Assembly: GCA_947179155.2 (NCBI GenBank)
Contig: OX359282.1
Coordinates: 2,247,001-2,311,000 of the forward strand
DNA length: 64,000 nucleotides
Reading direction: 5' to 3'
From: Hedera helix
Taxonomy: Eukaryota > Streptophyta > Magnoliopsida > Apiales > Araliaceae
In this document: in pieces, positions 59,318 through 64,000 of the stretch
Layout of the letters: each line of letters begins with the position of its first letter
How positions within the stretch are numbered: position 1 is the first letter of the stretch
Notes under the pieces: model-generated
Databases searched by the model: none
Seen by the model: the letters and a program-made list of their open reading frames with translations, nothing else
Told to the model about the DNA's origin: nothing
Program-made: the position numbers and the translations under genes

Positions 59318-61233
59318 TGTTGAGATTGGTTCATACTTCTGCGGGTTCAACTAATGGCCACTACGACAAGGTGTCGAGCTTGGTTTTAAGCAGAAGGCGT
59401 TGTTATTCACTTAGCGAATAATCCTGCATTTCACTCATGGTCAAAGCGCGCATATTGATATTCAGTATCACTTCTTTAGAGAGAAGATTGATGAGAAACT
59501 GATTTTCTTGCAGAAGGTTGACACAACAAAGAATATAGCAGATTTAAGATGGGTATCAGGAATTATTCACCAAGTGGGAGAATGTTGGGATTGGCTCATA
59601 TTACTATGGGTTCAACTAATGACCACTACGACAGGGTAGTTGGGGCTCTCGCCTCCTTAAAGCCAAGCGCAATGGTGTAATTTGGGATTTATTAGTAGTC
59701 CAATTTTTGGTTTATAAATGTATTGGGCTCGAGTCCATGTTGTTCTGCTTAAATTTATAAAAATACTCGCAAGCGCACGAATCTATTGTAAAATAGTTTT
59801 ATGCAAAATACGAGGTTGATCCCACGAGGATTATTGAAAAACTAATTAAATCTAAATTATATTTAATCCTAATATAGTTAACGAGAAATGATTGTTAAAT
59901 TACTTAAAACTAAAAACTAAATTAACAATACTAATTAAATAACTAACTCACTGGATGAAAAGTTCTGAGGTTCGAAATCCACAATATTAACTATGTTTGT
60001 CTTACAATTCATTTTTAATTCCCTTAATTCGGAGTAGCAATTTGAAAATCAATTAAATGCTTTCTCAAGATTTTTCATTTAGATTCATAAAAATATTTCT
60101 TTTTTGTAAATTCTTAATTTTTAAGGTTAAATGTATAAGACCAAAGCATTATATGTATCCAATATTTTGAAAAATAAATAATCTAAGTTCTTAATTAAAA
60201 CATTTAAATCGCAACCCGGATTAAATTAAATTAATTCAAACAATTCAAATTACATGATATTATAAGTGAAACAATTTAATTTAAAACAATCAATTAAATA
60301 AAAATTATTAATTATTAAAACTAAATTGGGAATTTATAACAAATTCCAGAGTATACATAAGTAATATTGTTTCATCCTACACCTCAGAATTTATTTAGCA
60401 TTACATATTAGAAACAAGAACACGGATAAAATAATAACCCATTACTATGCGTTGCTACTTATTCTGATGAATTTTTCCCATTGCACTGATCTGTTGATTT
60501 TTTTCCACTGTCGCCTCGTGCTCCAGTTCTGCTTCCGCTGCTACTTTGTTGAAGTTATTGAACCACGGCACTGCTGCTTTTCGCAAAGGCTGAACTGCTA
60601 TGTTGGATTCTTAATTTTATGTTGCAGTTTTTTTCTTTGGGTCAGTGATGATCAAGTAGACTGCTTGGTGGTTTCTTTTTATAATCCAAAGCTGTAGCAA
60701 CTTTTTCTCTTTCAAACTTTTTTCTATTTTATCTTTTTAGTCTCCCATTCATTGACTTTTCTTTTCCTTATCTTGAGCTTCACCAGCAATCTCTTGCTAT
60801 CTGCCAAGTAATATTATCAATAAAGTCTAGAAGGAATGAGACTCCAAATAATAAGAATATTTAGAGTTTGGTGGAGCATGGAATCTTATTATTTTTAATA
60901 TTGGGCTGTTAAAATTTTTAGCACTTGTTCACCAAAATAAGTCTAATAAAAATAAAATAAATATAAAATCAGACCAATAAATCTGTTTTTAGAGGAAATA
61001 AATGTATATAAAATATGTCCATCACATGTTATAGCAGTTAGGATTTTTTAGTTATAATAAAAATATTGTTTGGTGTATGAATGATTGTAGAGTGTGTGAG
61101 ACATCTAATGAATACGTCAGACAAGCAGGACTAGCCAAATTGGTGAACTTGGGTATACCGCGTGTTTTTACTTTTATGTTCTTCATCTAATATTCTATGT
61201 GATAGTGTTATTATTCGATCTTAAATTCTAACA
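59318..61233 (+). mobile_element. Ty1/copia remnant with deleted interior
   Basis: The empty site is intact in units A (about 6330) and B. The element starts TGTTGAGATTGG at 59318 and ends TTCTAACA at 61233, flanked by ATTAG and ATGAG (one mismatch in five). About 67 bp of 5' LTR is joined directly to the end of pol. The pol remnant (about 59390-59570) shows the copia RNase H end: ANNPAFHSWSKR, then after a frameshift HIDIQYHFFREKID and KVDTTKNIAD. A polypurine tract (AAGTGGGAGA, 59572-59581) precedes the 3' LTR start TGTTGGGATTGG at 59583. The 3' LTR is about 360 bp once the nested insertion is removed. The element cannot move by itself. Confidence 0.85.
59741..61024 (-). mobile_element. Solo LTR nested in copia LTR
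   Basis: 1,284 bp with a perfect CATGT target duplication (59736-59740 and 61025-61029) and TG...CA ends. On the minus strand its 3' part has CGTGCGCTTGCG and a GTGGGATCAACC-like segment, matching the same region of the insertion at 33547-34926, so the two are one LTR family. No internal region remains. The plus-strand frame 60452-60697 lies inside and is not considered a gene. Confidence 0.8.
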
Positions 61234-64000
61234 ATGAGTTGTATTTTGATTATGAAAGTGTCATGTTTGATGTCAGTTTCTTGTTTACGAATATATGATT
61301 CAGATGTAATTAACCTAGATCTAGACTTTATTTATTTATGTATTATTATTTTTTATTTTGTTTGTCATTTTATTTAGGAAATAATTACTATTTTTTTTCT
61401 ATATTGCTAAAAAAATGTATTCAGCGACAACTTTGTATTTATGTTAGGGAGTTGATCCGTAGTAAATGGTGACTATGAGAGCTTATATGGTCACTAGATC
61501 TTGCACAAATTAATGAAAAATCTAGCGAGAAAAAATGAAAATTTTACGTAGTATTTTTGATCGAAAAATCAATCTAATTTCTTTCGTACCATTCGCTAAA
61601 TGACTCGTGTTATGATCTTTTACATCATTGGTCTTCCCATTCCATCATCTAAATAATGTTCTTCATGTAGTATCATGACTTTAAAATATACAAAGCCATT
61701 TTACTAAGTCATTCTTCCATACATAGTAGTGGTTTTGATGTCTGTACATTATTTTTAATACTATTCATTGAACTACCTTTAAGATAATCTTGACTATTCA
61801 TTATATATTAAAAAAATAATAAGATTTATACTTTTTGATAACCTTCGACTTGTTAAATCAGTCAAGTTACATATTTTGACAAAGTTCAATGTCAAAACAT
61901 ATAATACTACTTAAATTTATCTCAAAACAAGTAACCATATTATTTTAATGGTTGTGGACCAAATTGTGCCACATCCTTTTCCAGAAATCAAGACGTTTAA
62001 AAGATGTGGACCAAATTGAGCCACGTATTATTATTATTTTTTTCCTTTTTCAAAAGTCAATTATTTAAATTTTATAATTTTATATTTTTGAATAAACAAA
62101 ACTTTTACTTGGTAATTCGTGTATTTAAAAGAGATATTTTTTCTTATTTCTTAGTAATTTATATTTTTTTATGACTCAAAATAATCATATATGATGCATC
62201 TAACATAGTAATTATTAATTTTATGTTTAAAAAAGTAAAACAAATTTTATGAATTTAAATAAATAATCTTCTAATTAATAAGTCCTGCATTTAGAATATA
62301 GATATAAAAAAAATCATAGTAAGTTATATATGATAGTTATATTTATTTTTAATTACTAACTATAAATAATTTTATAATATCAATTAAAAGATTAAATAAA
62401 TTTATAATTTTGAATATATAAATTTAAGAATTCCTAATTCATAAATTTTTATAAATTTATAATTTTAATAATGATTCTTTAATTAATTAGGAAATTAAAA
62501 TATATTAAAACTATCTTAACTCCAAATGTTAATAATATCAAATACGAAACCTTATTCATCAACTAAACATATTCACTTCAAATTAAGTGTAAAATTCAAA
62601 CTAAAAGCTTCAAAACTTTTAATGTATTTAAGGTGCCTTTAATTATTCGCCTTAGATCAATTATTAATACCCCAAAGCATAAAAATTAAAAGCAAAAGTT
62701 AAGAAATCTTAAAATCCCAACACGATAAATTATTCTTAAGACATCAATCCATTGTATCACTCATGTTAATCTAATTTTATAATTATTTTTCAAATTAATT
62801 AATTTTTACAGAAACTAGACTTCAAATACTCCAATTTAACCTTAAGAATCACTCAAATCAAATTTAAAACCATTAGCTTATCCATTTTAAAATATTAGAA
62901 ATCGTTGCTGAAAATTCTGCTACAAAAAATTTATATCAACCCTTCCTTAAAATTCATAATAAACAAAATAGTTAGATTTAATGGTACAAATTGGTAATAA
63001 ATATTCTCAGCTTATATAAGTATAACATATCCAAATTTACAACGATTCAAGATTAGGAGATATAACTCATGCAATAGACTTTAAATATCTAAAAACAGAT
63101 TTTTGGATTTTAACTTCTACATTTAATCAAATTATATTTCTTTATTTAAATTCATCTTCTCTTTGTGGTTATCATGATATCTAATCACACGTCTATATTT
63201 TGTTTAAAAATAATCTCTAATTTAAAACCCGTAGAACTAAACTTAAAATCAAAATATAAAATAATATTTATCTTCTTTGTTCGTCTTTTCTCAACGCACA
63301 ACGATAAAATCTTTTAGAGTCCTCAGAATGACTTAACATTTTCACGAAAATTGTAGCTCACGAAAAAATATACGAAACATGCTCAAAAATCCCAAATGAT
63401 TCGGGGTTAATACGATTGAGTTACGAATTTTCAAAATTAAAGCTGAAAATAGTGACGGTTTCAAATAACATTTTTCTCTCTCTAAAATAAAGAGAATGAA
63501 AATTGAAGAAATAGGCTTTGGATTCACTCAATTTTGAATTAAATGAATTAATTATGATTTTTCTGAGTAGCTGTAGAATATATAAAGTATCTACTTAGGA
63601 ATTCAACTAATCAAGTTTAAATAGGATTAGGGTTATATCTAACACTTTTTAAATAAAGTTTGAATAGAATTAAGTTATATCTAACAATCTTTAAATATAA
63701 TGAGAAAACACTATATGACTTACCAAAACCTAATGGACTCCTTAATTTCAATTAATTAATTATCTACAAAAAAATAAAAATAATTAACTTTCCAAAGGAA
63801 ATAAGAAAGAAATAAATTATTAACTTACCTTTTTAATTCACTTGTGCTTTTAAGAAAATTAAACCAATATTTAATAATTTTAAAAAAATTCTGGGTTATT
63901 ACGTACATTGTGAGCATCATTGAGGTTAGTAATTTTATCAAACCAAGATCTAGGTTTCTCCAAACAGTGGCAGCACTCGCATGAGAATGAAAGAGAACTA
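61234..64000. other. Non-coding stretch and LTR-like remnant, unit C
   Basis: Aligned with 6330-9020 of unit A. It carries small unit-specific insertions, for example about 45 bp at 61454-61498 (CCGTAGTAAATGGTGACTATG region). No gene was recognised. The sequence runs off the window. Confidence 0.5.

Larger units (their letters stand above)
53916..64000. repeat. Tandem macro-duplication unit C (partial)
   Basis: It aligns with 829-9020 of unit A and 22848-30149 of unit B, and is cut by the window edge. It differs from A and B far more often than they differ from each other. It keeps the 99-bp tandem and hAT-like region that B lost. Confidence 0.85.

Noticed and set aside
60452..60697. Cys-rich plus-strand frame in unit C
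   Set aside because: It lies entirely within the nested solo LTR at 59741-61024, which reads in the opposite orientation, and no family likeness is visible.
1..64000. tRNA, 5S rRNA or other RNA genes
   Set aside because: I looked for B-box-like GGTTCGANTCC and for other snRNA starts on both strands and saw none beyond U2. A covariance search could still find diverged copies.

Overview
The window is AT-rich nuclear DNA from a flowering plant, most likely a dicot. The evidence is plant-type U2 snRNA genes with a plant snRNA promoter layout, a transportin-1 gene remnant most like plant importin-beta-2, Stowaway-type MITEs, and many LTR-retrotransposon remnants. I found no intact protein-coding gene. 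The short open frames that exist are chance or repeat-derived.

The window is organised as a tandem array of a large unit that carries one U2 snRNA gene. Unit A (from the left edge to about 21 kb) and unit B (about 21-53 kb) each end in a U2 gene, at 19995-20191 and 47553-47749 on the + strand. A third unit C starts near 53.9 kb and leaves the window before its U2 gene would be reached. A and B are nearly identical over long stretches (for example 2.4-6 kb against 23.4-27 kb). C is clearly more diverged. The U2 starts are 27,558 bp apart, and much of that length in B is unit-specific insertions.

Order within a unit: (1) LTR-type remnant (A 1-1556; B 21006-23410; C 53916-54559); (2) U2 3'-flank-like sequence with a 99-bp tandem repeat and hAT-like sequence (A and C only; deleted in B); (3) a Stowaway-like MITE; (4) a 1.4-kb non-autonomous DNA element with a G-rich tract and AT palindromes; (5) several kb of AT-rich non-coding sequence ending in an LTR-like terminus; (6) a foldback element; (7) an snRNA-type promoter motif pair and a short U2 5'-end fragment; (8) a 192-bp MITE; (9) a minus-strand transportin-1 pseudogene with recognisable exon-intron structure; (10) a first copy of the U2-upstream block, cut off by LTR debris; (11) a second copy of that block, intact, leading into the U2 gene; (12) the U2 3' flank.

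Unit-specific insertions date the units relative to each other. B has a 1,380-bp LTR-like insertion at 33547 and a 4,005-bp solo-LTR-like insertion at 35050 with a perfect 5-bp target duplication. Both lie inside the transportin pseudogene. B also has long reverse-oriented LTRs at 40697 and 48745. C has a Ty1/copia remnant at 59318 with another solo LTR nested inside it. The two U2 genes differ at three positions, two of them in stem-loop IV, so they may not be equally functional. Alignments here were made by eye and boundaries are approximate unless a target duplication or terminal motif fixes them.
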